A stretch of DNA of 64,000 nucleotides from Stramonita haemastoma. Its lineage: Eukaryota; Mollusca; Gastropoda; Neogastropoda; Muricidae. Positions 1-14,569 of the stretch are shown one piece after another (position 1 is the first letter of the stretch; each line of letters opens with the position of its first letter). The translations under genes were made by a program, and so were the position numbers. The notes below the pieces were generated by a model. It saw nothing but the letters and a program-made list of their open reading frames with translations, made no database searches and was not told the origin of the DNA. Location of the stretch: positions 9,399,400 to 9,463,399 of the forward strand of contig CM060320.1 of assembly GCA_030674155.1 (NCBI GenBank), given 5' to 3'.

Positions 1-268
1 TCGTTTTCTTTTTGGTTTTTGATACCGATTAAAGAGGTTTTGATTCGATTAAAAATCAGTGTGGACAAAAAGCCAGTGCAGGCCAGTCTGTTTTCTCAGC
101 GATCTCATTTGTCTTCATGGACAGCTTACAGACAAAGAGCAAGGCCATACACAGGCCCCTAGTGTCCTCTTCTGGACAATGGCTTGTTTGTGTGTTTGTT
201 CGTGCATGTGTGTGTGTTTGATTAATTGCTGGTTTGTGTGTGTGTGGTGTGTTTTGTGTGTGTGTGTT

Positions 269-299
<31 letters not shown>

Positions 300-347
300 T
301 TGATTGTGTGTGTGTGTTTGATTGTGTGTGTGTGTGTGTGTGTGTGT
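1..347. repeat. Unassigned flank and TG-rich low-complexity tract
   Basis: The first 180 bases show no recognisable gene or repeat. From about 190 to 347 the sequence becomes a (TG)n tract interrupted by TTTGA steps. The reading frames here are Val/Cys strings from the microsatellite and are not taken as genes. Confidence 0.7.
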
Positions 348-703
348 TTATTTATTTTATTTATTTATTCTTTTATATCGAGGATAACAGAATAAGCAAT
401 CATGTGCTTTTTTTCATCCGGTCCCCGTGTGTATGCAGTTTTTGTAAATATTGTCATCTGTTCCCACCGGCACACGATGGCCTACTCTTACGAAAAGCGG
501 AACAGGATTTAACGTGTGCGCAAGATGTTCTGCGTGCGTTCGCACACGGGGCCTCGGTTTAAAGTCTCATCCGAAGGACTTTTGGGGAGAGTGGAGTCAG
601 CACTGATGTTAACTCCAGGAGAAAAATTTCCTCGACCGGACTCGAACCCGGGTCTTTCAAATTGCCAGCGCAATGTTCTGACCACTAGGCTATCCGCTCC
701 CCC

Positions 704-704
<1 letters not shown>
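348..704 (-). mobile_element. tRNA-derived SINE, family A, full-length copy
   Basis: Read on the minus strand this starts with a tRNA-like head. Its A box contains GCCTAGTGGTCAGAAC and its B box is GGGTTCGAGTCC. A central domain follows with GACTCCACTCTCCCC and TCATCCGAAGGAC, then GCGCAAGATGTTCTGCGTGCG in reverse. The 3' tail contains the ATTCTGTTATCCTCGATATA type followed by AAAAGAATAAATAAATAAA. At least nine other full or partial copies occur in this window, so it is a genuine interspersed family. It ends beside a long (TG)n run. Confidence 0.85.

Positions 705-786
<82 letters not shown>
705..786. repeat. (TG)n microsatellite
   Basis: About 40 uninterrupted TG units directly next to the SINE head. 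The unique sequence that follows (787-926) has no recognisable feature. Confidence 0.95.
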
Positions 787-926
787 CGTTTTAACATCTA
801 TCCACTAAAAAGTTATTTTGAGACAGTTGTTTGTGTGCTTATTTGTGTGTTTTGTTTACTTGATATTTATTTCTTTGAAAAGTTCAATCTTTTTTGTTGT
901 CTTGTTGATTAAAGTTCCTTTCAATA

Positions 927-942
927 AATGCTCAAATGCTTT
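927..942. repeat. Left target-site duplication of the LINE
   Basis: AATGCTCAAATGCTTT occurs here and again at 23956-23971, directly outside the two ends of the L1-like element. The copy here abuts the poly-T tract, which is the poly-A tail of the minus-strand LINE. The last three Ts may belong to the tail, so the duplication is 13-16 bp. Confidence 0.85.
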
Positions 943-1549
943 TTTTTTTCTTTTTTTTTTTTTTCTTTTTTTGCTTTTTTTTTTTTTAATAATCCAAATA
1001 TACATTACATTTCAAATGATAGCAACATTTGCAATAAACCAAATATATACTACATTCCAAACTATTAAAACTTTCCAATTGAATTAATCGTATACTACTA
1101 AGTGATTCAAACATTCAAATGTACATTGCATTCTAAATGATTTGAACATTGCAAATGAGCCAAGTTATAATGTTCTCCAAAAGAAACAAAACAAACAAAC
1201 AACAACAAAACAAAAAACAAAACCAAAAACAAAAACAAAAAACAAAACAAAAAAACAAAAAAAAACAAAAAAAAACAAAAAAAAAACACAAAGATTTTTA
1301 CTATTTGTTTGCATGACATAGAGTAACAATTTGCAATGTATTCAGAGTATGGATATAACAAAATAGATAGAACCAAAACAAACAGTCGGAAAAAAAAAAA
1401 AAAAAAAAAGAGAGTACACAGATTACATTCGAGAATACCCCAAGTGAATTTTCAGTTGTTTTACAAAATAAGCAATGTAGCGATGCTAAGTATTACATCA
1501 AAAAACAATGCAAAACCAAAAAAACCAAAACAGTTTCTTCAAAATGTAT
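941..1549 (-). other. LINE 3' UTR and A-rich tail
   Basis: On the minus strand this follows the ORF2 stop and ends in a roughly 47-nt A-rich tail (941-987, seen as T runs with a few C and G on plus). It also contains plus-strand A-rich blocks at 1195-1290 and 1390-1409. No coding capacity was seen. Confidence 0.7.
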
Positions 1550-4500
1550 CTACCCATCATCAACTAGTTGTTTGTAATGTTGCCATTTAGCTGCAAATAC
1601 ACTATAAGTCATGTTTGTTTTGGCAATATATTCTTTAATTTGATATTGTTTTGTCATATATTTTCTAAAAACCGAAAACATAGGTGCCGCTTTTTGTACT
1701 CTACATTTGTATATAAAAAATTTTGCAGTGATTAGTATTTCGTCTAGTACTTCATCTCCTTTTGATCGAGAATCAAATCCAAATAAAATCTGTTCTTTTG
1801 ACAGCACTAGACCATGTGTATTGGCACAATTTTTATGAAGAAAGTTTTGCAATTCTGTCCAAAAATAAGAAGTTTTGCTGCAAGCATAGAATAGATGGTC
1901 AACAGTTTCTTTCTCAGAAGTACAGAATGTGCATTTATCATTTTCAACAATTTTCATTTTTTCAAGAATATTATTTGTAGCTAGAATTTTGTGGATCAGT
2001 CGTATCTGGAACCATTTCATTTTAATTTCTTTTATCTTATGTACCTTGTCAAAAACCTTTATCCAATTAAGATCCCTTGGTATTGTTTTGTTCCACTTGT
2101 CACAACACTTTGGCAGAATGTTGTCTGCAACCAGAATATCATAATAAGGGCGTGTTCCTTTTTTGACAGTCAAAATCAAGTTCAAAGCCTTTTGGAGGTT
2201 GTTTGATGTATTATTATCCATATTAATACCCGTTGTACGAATATACCTTTTAATTGCTTGAACACAGCCTAGATATGTAATAACATTTGTCCTGATATTA
2301 TATTTCTCCTTAAAAAGGTCGTACGTCAAAAAAATTCCATTTTCGTCAACTAAATCTGCAATTCGATATATATCTTTTTCTATCCATTCCTTTACATGAA
2401 AAAAGTTTCCACCAACTTTAATATTTTCATTATAAAATATGTTTTCAGCCAAAAGATCTTCAGAATTAACAATTTTGACTTTCCTGCCAAACATTTTGTA
2501 TGCATGGAATGTGTCAATCCAGAATGTGTTCGAACATTTTCTCCTAATGGGTATAAAGTAGCTATATTTGTCCAGATCTTTGACAAAAGGGCAAATCACT
2601 TCAATTATGGAACTCCATTTAGGATTACTTAGTTTAAGTTTTCTTATCCACATAAGTTTTAACCCCCTAGTATATTGTTTTAGAGATGGTATTCCCAATC
2701 CTCCATGTTTTATGTGTTTGACTGTGGTTTTTCTCGAGATTCTGTCTTGTTTGTTTTTCCACACAAACTTGAAACACAATTTCTGAAGTATATTTATATA
2801 ATCATTTGGTGGATTCGGTAACAGGATCCAGAGATATATCAGTTTAGATAGAATTAAAGATTTTAGCACTGCCACTCTACCAACAGGTGTAATGTCCCTT
2901 TTTATCCAGATGTTGAATAAAGTTCTTACTTCTGTAATTTTGTTATCATAATTCAGTTTTTCACATTCTGACAAATCCGGTGTAAACCATATTCCAAGTA
3001 TCTTGAACTGTTTGGGGTTCCAGTCTAACTTTAAATGGGTCATATACCTTACATCAGAAAAGGTTTTGCTCCCAAGCCATATTACTTTTGTTTTCTCTGC
3101 ATTCATAAAAAGTCCAGTTACATTTCCAAATAAGTTTAAAGTTTTCATGGTCTGTTCAAATGATATGCTGTCACCTTTATTTATCAGCTGTGTATCATCA
3201 GCAAACTGTGACAACTTGTATTCTGTATTATTAACATAAATACCTTTGATGTTTTGGTTTTCTCTTATCATGATTGCCAGAATTTCTGCCAACAGAATAA
3301 ATAGGTACGGAGATATTGGGTCACCCTGTCTACATCCTCTGTGTATATTAAACCAGGAGGAACACTGTCCATTGACTATTACTGTAGACTTAATATTTCT
3401 ATAGAAAGTTGAAATCCAACGAAGTATATCTTTTCCAAATCCAAACGATTTAAATACTTTTGAAATAAACTGCCAGCTTAAAGAGTCGAAAGCCTTTTCA
3501 AAATCAATGGAAATTAACATACCTGGAAGGTTTTTCATTTTTAGGTAGCTCATTAAATCATACAACAATCTTATATTATTTCCTATATACCTGTTAGACA
3601 TAAATCCTGTCTGATCTTCATTAATGAGTCTAGGAAGAACTGTTTTTATTCGATTAGCTATACAGGATGAACCTATTTTATAAACAACATTAAGTAAGGA
3701 TATTGGCCTCCAGTTTTTGATGAATTCTTTTGGTTTGTCATGTTTAGGGATGCATGTAATTATTCCTTCTTTTTGTGTATTTGTTAATTCCCCATCTTTA
3801 AAGGATCTATTTAAAGCTCTAACTACAAAAGAACCAAGTCGTTTCCAAAAAACCTTGAAGAATTCTGAAGTAAACCCATCAGAGCCTGGGCTTTTCCCAT
3901 GTTTCATATTTCTGAGAGCACGTCCAGCCTCTTCCAATGTTATCTCACCTTCGAGCGATTTTTTTTCTTCACTTGATAACTTAGGGATTTCTGAGACTAG
4001 ATCTTTAAGCTCATATTCTTTCACTTTCCGTTCTTTATATAAGTCTTCATAAAATTCCTTAACTTCCAAAAGAATATCATCAGACCTATATAACTCTTTC
4101 TCATTTGAAACCAACTTTGACATATATTTGCTGATATAATTCCTTTTTTCTAAATTACAAAAATACTTTGTGATTTTTTCTCCTTCTTCTACCCATCTTG
4201 CTTTCGATCTGAGTAGAACACCCTTCATTTTAACTTCTCTAATTGCTGTTAGTTCACTACTGAAATCGTGTAATTGTTGAATGTCATGCTCTGTTTTGTT
4301 TATTTTTTGCTCTACTTCCTTGATTTGATTTTCTAGCTTTTGTTCTTCTTGTTCTCTTTCCTTCTTTTTCTTTGTTGCATATGCTATTGTCTTTGCTCTA
4401 ATTTTCATCATAAGAAAATCTAGAAACACGTTTTCAGGAATTGTTAACTTTATGTTGGTTTCAGAAATTTCTTCCAGATGTTCTTTCTCATAGTGATCAA

Positions 4501-5329
4501 CAGCATACTCTCCGATAACACTGTTAATAGTTTCATTAATTTCTTTTGTATATATATTATCTTTGAGGAGAGAGTTATTGAATTTCCAGTATGTCATGCA
4601 TTTTTTTTGTTTACCAAGTTTCAATCTCAGACTAATCATAGAATGATCTGATCGATAACCATAGTGTATATCAGGCATTTCAACAGCAAATATAAGGTAC
4701 TCAGAGAGAAGGAAAAAATCTAATCTGCTTTGTTTTAAAGGATTTGTCTTTCTCCAAGTGAATCTTTTACAGTCGAGATTGTATTCCCTCCATATGTCTG
4801 ACAACTGTAATTCTTCAATCATATTCAGCACACTTTCTCGAGCTTTAGGGTTGTTAGTATGTTTATAATTATTGTAATCAAGGGATGGATCTAAGACAAG
4901 GTTCCAATCACCAACACAGATAACATTGCGTGTTTTAAAACTTTTAATTACATCTTTTAAGTGTAAATAGAATTCAGGAGTGTCTCTGTTAGGCCCATAA
5001 ACATTAACAAGAAGCAGATCCTGTTCCATATATCTAAATAAAACTATTACAAAGTTCCCATCCTGGTCTCTGTGCACCCCTTTTATCTTAAATTCAAAAG
5101 TATTATTGAACAGTATAGCCACTCCTCTGGAGTTTGAGCTATTGGAAGAAAATATACACTTGTAGCCCCACTCCGCTGTCACAAACGGTTCTATTTTCTT
5201 AGTAAAGTGTGTATCCTGTAGACAAAAAACTGAGTGCGACTTTTGCTTCAGATACTGAAATACATCACGTCTCTTTTTAGCATCACCTAATCCTTGGCAG
5301 TTTAGTGATACAAGGGAAATACTATCCAT
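1550..5329 (-). CDS. LINE ORF2: endonuclease/reverse transcriptase (L1/Tx1-like)
   Basis: An uninterrupted 1259-residue protein that would nick target DNA and reverse-transcribe the LINE RNA at the nick. An APE-type endonuclease occupies about residues 1-235: LNCQGLG with Asn10, LQDTH at 37-41, VNVYGPN near 108, GDWN with Asp141 and Asn143, SRLDFF with Asp204, and the YRSDHS signature with Asp228/His229. A coiled, Lys/Glu-rich linker spans about 300-365. The reverse transcriptase follows with GKSPGSDGFTSEFF near 478, RPISLLNVVYK, SIDFEKAFDSL (Asp609), RGCRQGDPISP and FADDT (Asp711/712). A C-terminal CTFC...H...C zinc-binding motif is present. The intact frame and length suggest a recent insertion. 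One oddity is that the usual catalytic Glu of the QETH motif is Asp39. ORF1 lies upstream after about 2 kb. The exact clade is uncertain. Confidence 0.93.
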   Translation of the reverse strand: MDSISLVSLNCQGLGDAKKRRDVFQYLKQKSHSVFCLQDTHFTKKIEPFVTAEWGYKCIFSSNSSNSRGVAILFNNTFEFKIKGVHRDQDGNFVIVLFRYMEQDLLLVNVYGPNRDTPEFYLHLKDVIKSFKTRNVICVGDWNLVLDPSLDYNNYKHTNNPKARESVLNMIEELQLSDIWREYNLDCKRFTWRKTNPLKQSRLDFFLLSEYLIFAVEMPDIHYGYRSDHSMISLRLKLGKQKKCMTYWKFNNSLLKDNIYTKEINETINSVIGEYAVDHYEKEHLEEISETNIKLTIPENVFLDFLMMKIRAKTIAYATKKKKEREQEEQKLENQIKEVEQKINKTEHDIQQLHDFSSELTAIREVKMKGVLLRSKARWVEEGEKITKYFCNLEKRNYISKYMSKLVSNEKELYRSDDILLEVKEFYEDLYKERKVKEYELKDLVSEIPKLSSEEKKSLEGEITLEEAGRALRNMKHGKSPGSDGFTSEFFKVFWKRLGSFVVRALNRSFKDGELTNTQKEGIITCIPKHDKPKEFIKNWRPISLLNVVYKIGSSCIANRIKTVLPRLINEDQTGFMSNRYIGNNIRLLYDLMSYLKMKNLPGMLISIDFEKAFDSLSWQFISKVFKSFGFGKDILRWISTFYRNIKSTVIVNGQCSSWFNIHRGCRQGDPISPYLFILLAEILAIMIRENQNIKGIYVNNTEYKLSQFADDTQLINKGDSISFEQTMKTLNLFGNVTGLFMNAEKTKVIWLGSKTFSDVRYMTHLKLDWNPKQFKILGIWFTPDLSECEKLNYDNKITEVRTLFNIWIKRDITPVGRVAVLKSLILSKLIYLWILLPNPPNDYINILQKLCFKFVWKNKQDRISRKTTVKHIKHGGLGIPSLKQYTRGLKLMWIRKLKLSNPKWSSIIEVICPFVKDLDKYSYFIPIRRKCSNTFWIDTFHAYKMFGRKVKIVNSEDLLAENIFYNENIKVGGNFFHVKEWIEKDIYRIADLVDENGIFLTYDLFKEKYNIRTNVITYLGCVQAIKRYIRTTGINMDNNTSNNLQKALNLILTVKKGTRPYYDILVADNILPKCCDKWNKTIPRDLNWIKVFDKVHKIKEIKMKWFQIRLIHKILATNNILEKMKIVENDKCTFCTSEKETVDHLFYACSKTSYFWTELQNFLHKNCANTHGLVLSKEQILFGFDSRSKGDEVLDEILITAKFFIYKCRVQKAAPMFSVFRKYMTKQYQIKEYIAKTNMTYSVFAAKWQHYKQLVDDG

Positions 5330-5701
5330 GTATTTTTTATTACAGTTGAAAATAGCTGCATATCAGATAGCAATGGCTCTTCCAATATGGCCTGAAGAAA
5401 AATACCTTGATTGTCTCCATAAGCATTAAACATGCAAACTGTGTACAAGAAAAAAGCAAAACAAAAACGCGGTAACAAAACAAGTAATAGATTCAAAACT
5501 TTAAAAGTGCACATAGCACAGGAAAACCACACTTGAACGCCGATCATGGTCAATGGTCTGTGTCGCGTTGGTTCATATTCCATTTAATATAGTACTTCAC
5601 TTTCCTTTATGTGCAGCATTCTACTAGTACTAGCACCAGTACCAGCACCAGTGCCAGCACTAGCACTACCACTACTACCACTACTACCACTACTACCACT
5701 A

Positions 5702-5750
<49 letters not shown>

Positions 5751-5908
5751 CACTACCACCACTATTACTACTACTACCATTAATACTACCACCATCACCA
5801 CCATCACCACCATCACCACACCCCCACTACTACTTCTACTACTGCCGCTGCCACCACCGCTGCCACTACTGCTACTACCTACTACTACTACTACTTCTAC
5901 CTCTACCT

Positions 5909-5969
<61 letters not shown>

Positions 5970-5974
5970 CACTA

Positions 5975-6008
<34 letters not shown>

Positions 6009-6009
6009 C

Positions 6010-6040
<31 letters not shown>

Positions 6041-6048
6041 ATCACTAT

Positions 6049-6099
<51 letters not shown>

Positions 6100-7141
6100 C
6101 ACTACTACTACTACTACCACTACCACTACTACTACTACTACTACCACTACTACTATCACCACCACCACCACCATCTACCACTATTACTACAACAACTATT
6201 ACTACCACCACCACCACCATTACCGCTGCCACCGCTACCACGATTACTGTTACCATGTACCATCCCTCTACCACCACCACCACCGTCACCACCCCCACCA
6301 ACATTACCACCTCCAATATCAATACTATCACTACGACGACTAACAGTGATTATAACAATGATATCAAAAACAATCTCTCTCTCGCTCACTCGCTCACTCG
6401 CTCCATCCAACACATGCATATAACAACTTGCGCACATACATGCATGCGTTCCTGGGACAACCTCAGTGACAGACAAGAGAATCCCGCCTCCGGAGCAAAC
6501 ATCAGCGCCGCCCCAATCAACATTCGACCGACCATGGATGGTTCATGGTCCATCCACCCACCGGAAAAAATCCCGGCTGGCGGGATCGGTACCAACATCC
6601 TCACAGGAGACAAAACACTCACAAAAGAAGCAAACAAAATCTTCGAATGGGCGTGTCCGCAGCGACCCGAAACCCCGACGCCAGACCGGGAGCCCAACAC
6701 CACATTCACAGTGTCCCGTCCCCCCCCCCCCCCACATTCACATTGTCCCCGTCCCCCCCCCCCCACATTCACAGTGTGCCCGCCCCCCCCCCCCCCCCAT
6801 ATTCACAGTGTCCCGTCCCACCCCCCCTCTATTGTTATAGTCGGTACAAAGAGTAACGAACATTAACGGAACTGCCAAGATTCAGAGACCGAAAAAAGCG
6901 TCGGTACGGTTGTGTACAGGCAAGCAATCATGTGGGACATTAGATGATAATTCCGCACGCCCGCGCATACATACACACGCACGCACACACACGCACGCAC
7001 ACATATATACACACACACGCACACACGCACGCGCGCGCGTACATATATACACCACTCACTCACACTCACACTCACACAACACACACACCATAAACGCACG
7101 CACACGCACACACATTCTCACCACACACACACACACGCACA

Positions 7142-7230
<89 letters not shown>

Positions 7231-7346
7231 GCACGAGCAGGAGGTGTTTGGAGGAAATCCCACATTCTGGTTCAGTCTCTTGACTGCACAACCTGCTTTT
7301 CGGACTCCAGCCTCGTTCTTGTGGGCACTGCACGTTTTCCAGGAAG
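5330..7346 (-). repeat. LINE inter-ORF region filled with simple repeats
   Basis: This region lies between ORF1 and ORF2 of the LINE. It holds 280 bp of unique DNA (5330-5608), then about 640 bp of (ACT)n with CCA/CTG variants (5625-6260). A more GC-rich unique patch with C runs follows at 6380-6840. (CA)n and (CACG)n tracts occupy about 6955-7230. Reading frames here encode only poly-Thr, Leu, Val, Ser or His strings and are repeat artefacts. I see no gene. Confidence 0.8.
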
Positions 7347-8634
7347 TCAGACATCAGAGGTGAGAGACCTCATCAAACACTTCCATGTCGCCCTCAGACC
7401 CGGGCTACACACTTCGTTCTCTGCTCTGCAGTACAGGTCGGGTGACATGGTCAGCATCGGAGGGGGAGAAAGGTCCTGTGGCTCCGGAAACATTGCCGCC
7501 TGCTGGGACCGCCCGTAGTCCGCACACAGCTGTTGCCCCTCCTTTGCTGAAGGCGTGGATTTGCTGGCTGCTGCACCGCTGCCGGTTGTCCCACTGCTGC
7601 TGACTTGGCCTTCCCGACTGTAGACAGGCTGCCTGCCCTGACCGCCGGTACCTCCCGTCTGCACTGCCCCTGGCCCCACATTGCGCGGTGGAAGGTGGGA
7701 AGCTCTGGATGTCCGGCTGCCTCCTCTGTCAACTCCCCTCGCCTGGTTGTTTCTCCCTCTGTGTACCGGTCTGTCTGACCACTTCTCTCCTGCGCGATGA
7801 GGGAATCGTTGGCTCCGGATAGACTCTGTGGGAGATTCAATCAGTATCCTGTCGATCTTATCGATATCCCCCTCTTCAATGTTCAGCACCCTGAGGTCTA
7901 CTAATTTACAGAACAACTTTCCCTGGAAGGACCACGCAGACATGACAACAGGGTGGCGTTTTATTTCCGACAGTCTTTGCGCATTCAGTTTTGTCAGATC
8001 CTCACTGATGAAAACGTCGCACTTTCTCTGTCTTAAGATATGTTTATTTTTAAAGATCTGTGTTTTTGTTTTCCTTCTCACAAGACGCACAACGATGGGT
8101 CTGTTTCTCCCTGCTGAAAATTTCCCTATTCGATGGGCTACACTAATGTCCTGATGCTGGAAAGATGGGAGTTGTAGTTTTTGCTGAATAAACTCAACCA
8201 CTTTTCTCTCTGTCTCTTCTGAACTTTCTCGGTCTGAGTCTCCAGGTAAATTCAGGATTTTCACGTTGTCTTTTCTTGTGTATTGTTCTAAAGAGTTTCT
8301 TAGTTCTCTTTCCTGTTTGAGTTCTTTCTGAAACCGACTTATGTCGTTACTTAGATCACTGTTTCTGTTTTCAAGTGTTTCTATTTTCTTTCTCAGAAAA
8401 TCGTTTTCTTTTCTTATGTCAAAAATTTCTGAAAGAATTTTGTCAAGTTGAAAACTGACGTTAATATTTTCTTTTCTGTTATCTTCCATAAACTTCTCCA
8501 TTCTGCTTAGAATAGTAACCACTGTTGAATTCTGATCGTCACTGCCCTCCATGATGTCCGCCCCCTCCCCTTCCGTTTGTGTTTTGCTGCTATCTCCATT
8601 GTTGGTAAAGCTAGTGATTTTTTGTTGTTGTTGG
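7347..8634 (-). pseudogene. LINE ORF1, main part (coiled coil plus RRM-like RNA-binding domain)
   Basis: This is the larger, downstream part of the nucleic-acid-binding protein that partners ORF2 in the LINE ribonucleoprotein. Starting at the junction with the inserted LTR it reads QQQQKITSF and an acidic stretch. A long coiled coil follows (KENDFLRKKIETLENRNSDL onward). Then comes an L1-ORF1-type RRM/C-terminal module with NVKILNLPGDSD, ISVAHRIGKF, RPIVVRLVRRKTK and HILRQRKCDVFISEDLT. The tail is a low-complexity Gly/Arg/Ser/Gln-rich stretch of about 160 residues to the stop. Any translation start upstream of 8635 in this frame lies in LTR sequence and is spurious. The true N-terminus is 14.8 kb away at 23655. 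The protein is broken by the insertion. Confidence 0.82.
8631..8634. repeat. Left 4-bp target duplication (TTGG) of the LTR element
   Basis: TTGG precedes the LTR start (TGTAGAC...) here and follows the LTR end (...TATAACA) at 23400-23403. Four to six base pairs is normal for Ty3-type LTR elements. Confidence 0.75.
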
Positions 8635-10613
<1,979 letters not shown>

Positions 10614-10627
10614 CACTCCCCAAGCTT
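10614..10627 (-). promoter_or_regulatory. Candidate polypurine tract
   Basis: On the minus strand AAGCTTGGGGAGTG lies directly before the downstream LTR. This is the place where plus-strand DNA synthesis of an LTR element is primed. It is short and not pure purine. The remaining internal DNA to 11139 has no ORF or motif I recognise. Confidence 0.5.
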
Positions 10628-11139
10628 TAAAATGCAATGTCCTCATTGCATGTCTACAGTCCTCATCAACAACATAGCCAAATTGGCATGCTTTAAAAAC
10701 CTTTCTCTTCTGACAGAGAAACTGAAAAATAACCAATCTGAAAAACCTCTAAAACAAAACTCGCAAAAACTCTCAGATTTCCCCTCTAGGCCTGTACCAA
10801 CTAGGCCTACTTCAAAACCACAATTCCACGACTGGCTTCAAAATTACACTAGATTTACCCAACAAAATACTATTTGCCATACTCATCATATTCCATCATC
10901 TTCCTCATAGCCTCCAGTGTTACCATTAACAAACACAAAAGTTCAATGACAAATACCAACCAGCATAACCATGAAACCATATGCAAAATAATGACAATAT
11001 TCTTCAAAATCAAACCCTTTGTAATACAAAAACAACATAAAAACATTCATTGTTACATCAACAAATCCTGAAAGGAAAAGAACAAAACATTCGTAGTTAC
11101 TACAACTGCAAATGCCAACCTAGTAACTACAACCACACA

Positions 11140-12360
11140 TCAGCTAGCACATGCTGCAGCCCTGATAGGAATGCCATTTTTCCTACTTGCCATAAACCTA
11201 TCTCTGCATGGCAAAGGCTCTTTCCTGAACCACTTTCCTCTGTCAGGAACCTTATGGGACAAACCCACATCAGACCTTGAAAACACATGCTTTTCTCCTT
11301 TCGGATGAGATACGACACCATGCAAACCTACACCAACTGGTTTGCACAAAGATCCCAAATATCTTGTTTCAGTCACTGCAGCAGACAATTTCTCACTTTG
11401 TCCACTACTTCTCCCTGATGGAGAGCAACCAGAAGCAACTGGTTTGGGTGAAAAGGGCAGCAGCACCCATCCACCCTCCTGCAACTCATCCTCCATGCTA
11501 GAAGCTAGCAGAGGATCCATATGGTCTGTCTTATCCAAAGACACAACATCAGTCAACCATTTGAAACCCTCCACATCAACATTCTGGGGATTTGAATCTC
11601 TCTGAAATGGGACTTTGACAGGTTTGTTCTTTTTGTTTTTCTTACGCTTTCTTTTCCGCTTACTCTGTTTCCTTTTCCTACATGGAAACTTGTCAACAGC
11701 AGCTAACATCGACTCTACAGACTCTTTCAGTGATTTCATCTTATCCTCTAACACTGATACTTGCTGCTGCTCAAGAGTCAAAGTCTTTTTGCTTTCCCTA
11801 GTCAAATTTTCTTGTTCTTCTTCTTCTTCACTCAACCATCTCAACGCTTCATTCCTTATCTGGAAGAAGGTGGTTTGAGGCTTCCTCCCTACCAAATGGC
11901 GCAATTCCCTTCTCAACTCTAGCTTGGAAAGACCATCAATAAATCTGTCTCTCAACAAACAATCAGAAAGGGCGTCTGCCTTCCTCATGTGGATGGTCCT
12001 TTCCAGGTCCCTCAACACATGCGAGTAGTCCAGGACCGACTCTTCCGGCATCTGGTCCCGACTGTAAAAAACAGACAGGAGAGTGGTGATCCGCCGCCTG
12101 TCACCAAACACGGCCCTGAGGATGTTGAATATCTTCTCTGGGGTGTTGGTTTCCTCCAACGTGTGCAGCTGTATTTCTCTATGAGCCACTCCCTTCAGGT
12201 GGCTATAGATGTAGTATGCAGCCATCTCCTCTCTCATAGGATAGGCTGCCAGGACTCGCTCCACTTCCGCAGAGAAGTCCTCGAATGGCAATTCTGTCAC
12301 TTCACCAGAGAAGTACTGCAGTTCAGGCGGGGAAACCCATCTCGTCTCCTCGTATGCCAT
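11140..12360 (-). CDS. Gag-like capsid protein of the LTR retrotransposon
   Basis: A 406-residue protein if started at the Met of MAYEETRWVSPPEL. An earlier in-frame Met at 12465 lies inside the LTR and upstream of the primer site, so I reject it. Residues about 10-170 look like a Ty3/PNMA-type retrotransposon gag capsid: YFSGEVTELPFEDFSAEVER, YYIYSHLKGVAHREI, SVFYSRDQMPEESVLDYSHV, LRDRFIDGLSKLELRRELR, FFQIRNEALRWLSEEEEE. A coiled, acidic linker follows. Then comes a very basic cluster (CRKRKQSKRKRKRKKNKKNK) that may replace the usual CCHC knuckles for RNA binding. The C-terminal 130 residues are unrecognised. No protease motif is fused. Structural role only is inferred: particle assembly and RNA packaging. 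Confidence 0.85.
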   Translation of the reverse strand: MAYEETRWVSPPELQYFSGEVTELPFEDFSAEVERVLAAYPMREEMAAYYIYSHLKGVAHREIQLHTLEETNTPEKIFNILRAVFGDRRRITTLLSVFYSRDQMPEESVLDYSHVLRDLERTIHMRKADALSDCLLRDRFIDGLSKLELRRELRHLVGRKPQTTFFQIRNEALRWLSEEEEEQENLTRESKKTLTLEQQQVSVLEDKMKSLKESVESMLAAVDKFPCRKRKQSKRKRKRKKNKKNKPVKVPFQRDSNPQNVDVEGFKWLTDVVSLDKTDHMDPLLASSMEDELQEGGWVLLPFSPKPVASGCSPSGRSSGQSEKLSAAVTETRYLGSLCKPVGVGLHGVVSHPKGEKHVFSRSDVGLSHKVPDRGKWFRKEPLPCRDRFMASRKNGIPIRAAACAS

Positions 12361-12416
12361 GGTAGTCGGTTGAGCTGTGTGTGTGTGTGTTACGGTAAGA
12401 TAAAACTGACCTGCAA

Positions 12417-12433
12417 CCCTGCTCGCAGCGCCA
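12417..12433 (-). promoter_or_regulatory. Primer-binding site, complementary to a tRNA-Ser 3' end
   Basis: On the minus strand TGGCGCTGCGAGCAGGG starts two bases after the upstream LTR ends in ...GTCTACA. Its reverse complement, CCCTGCTCGCAGCGCCA, resembles the T-arm and acceptor end of animal tRNA-Ser(NGA) plus CCA. The position and the TGG start are classical. The tRNA identity is from memory. Confidence 0.75.
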
Positions 12434-12435
12434 AT

Positions 12436-14400
<1,965 letters not shown>

Positions 14401-14549
14401 TAGTCTAGTCAATATTTGCAAAAAAAGTGCCGAGAAAAGAATTAATTGCAATAGTAATGCTTTTGTGATGATTGGATAGAAAAGTAGCTAACTATTAACA
14501 TATCCAAAAAGTAGGGCGATCTAAGTTTCGGGAGGTCACTTTTTTAAAG

Positions 14550-14569
14550 ATTTTATGACGTCATAAAAT
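14550..14569. promoter_or_regulatory. 20-bp perfect palindrome containing a CRE-type site
   Basis: ATTTTATGACGTCATAAAAT is self-complementary and centred on TGACGTCA, the classical CREB/ATF site. It lies about 150 bp inside the left terminus and is repeated at 19032-19051 in the second unit. Function is not shown. Confidence 0.4.

Noticed and set aside
5609..6423. Long open frames rich in Thr, Leu, Val or Ser on both strands
   Set aside because: They are translations of the (ACT)n microsatellite in different frames; no domain or codon bias.
7100..7235. CACG/CA direct repeats as a possible CRISPR or regulatory array
   Set aside because: Simple tandem repeats without spacers in a eukaryotic context.
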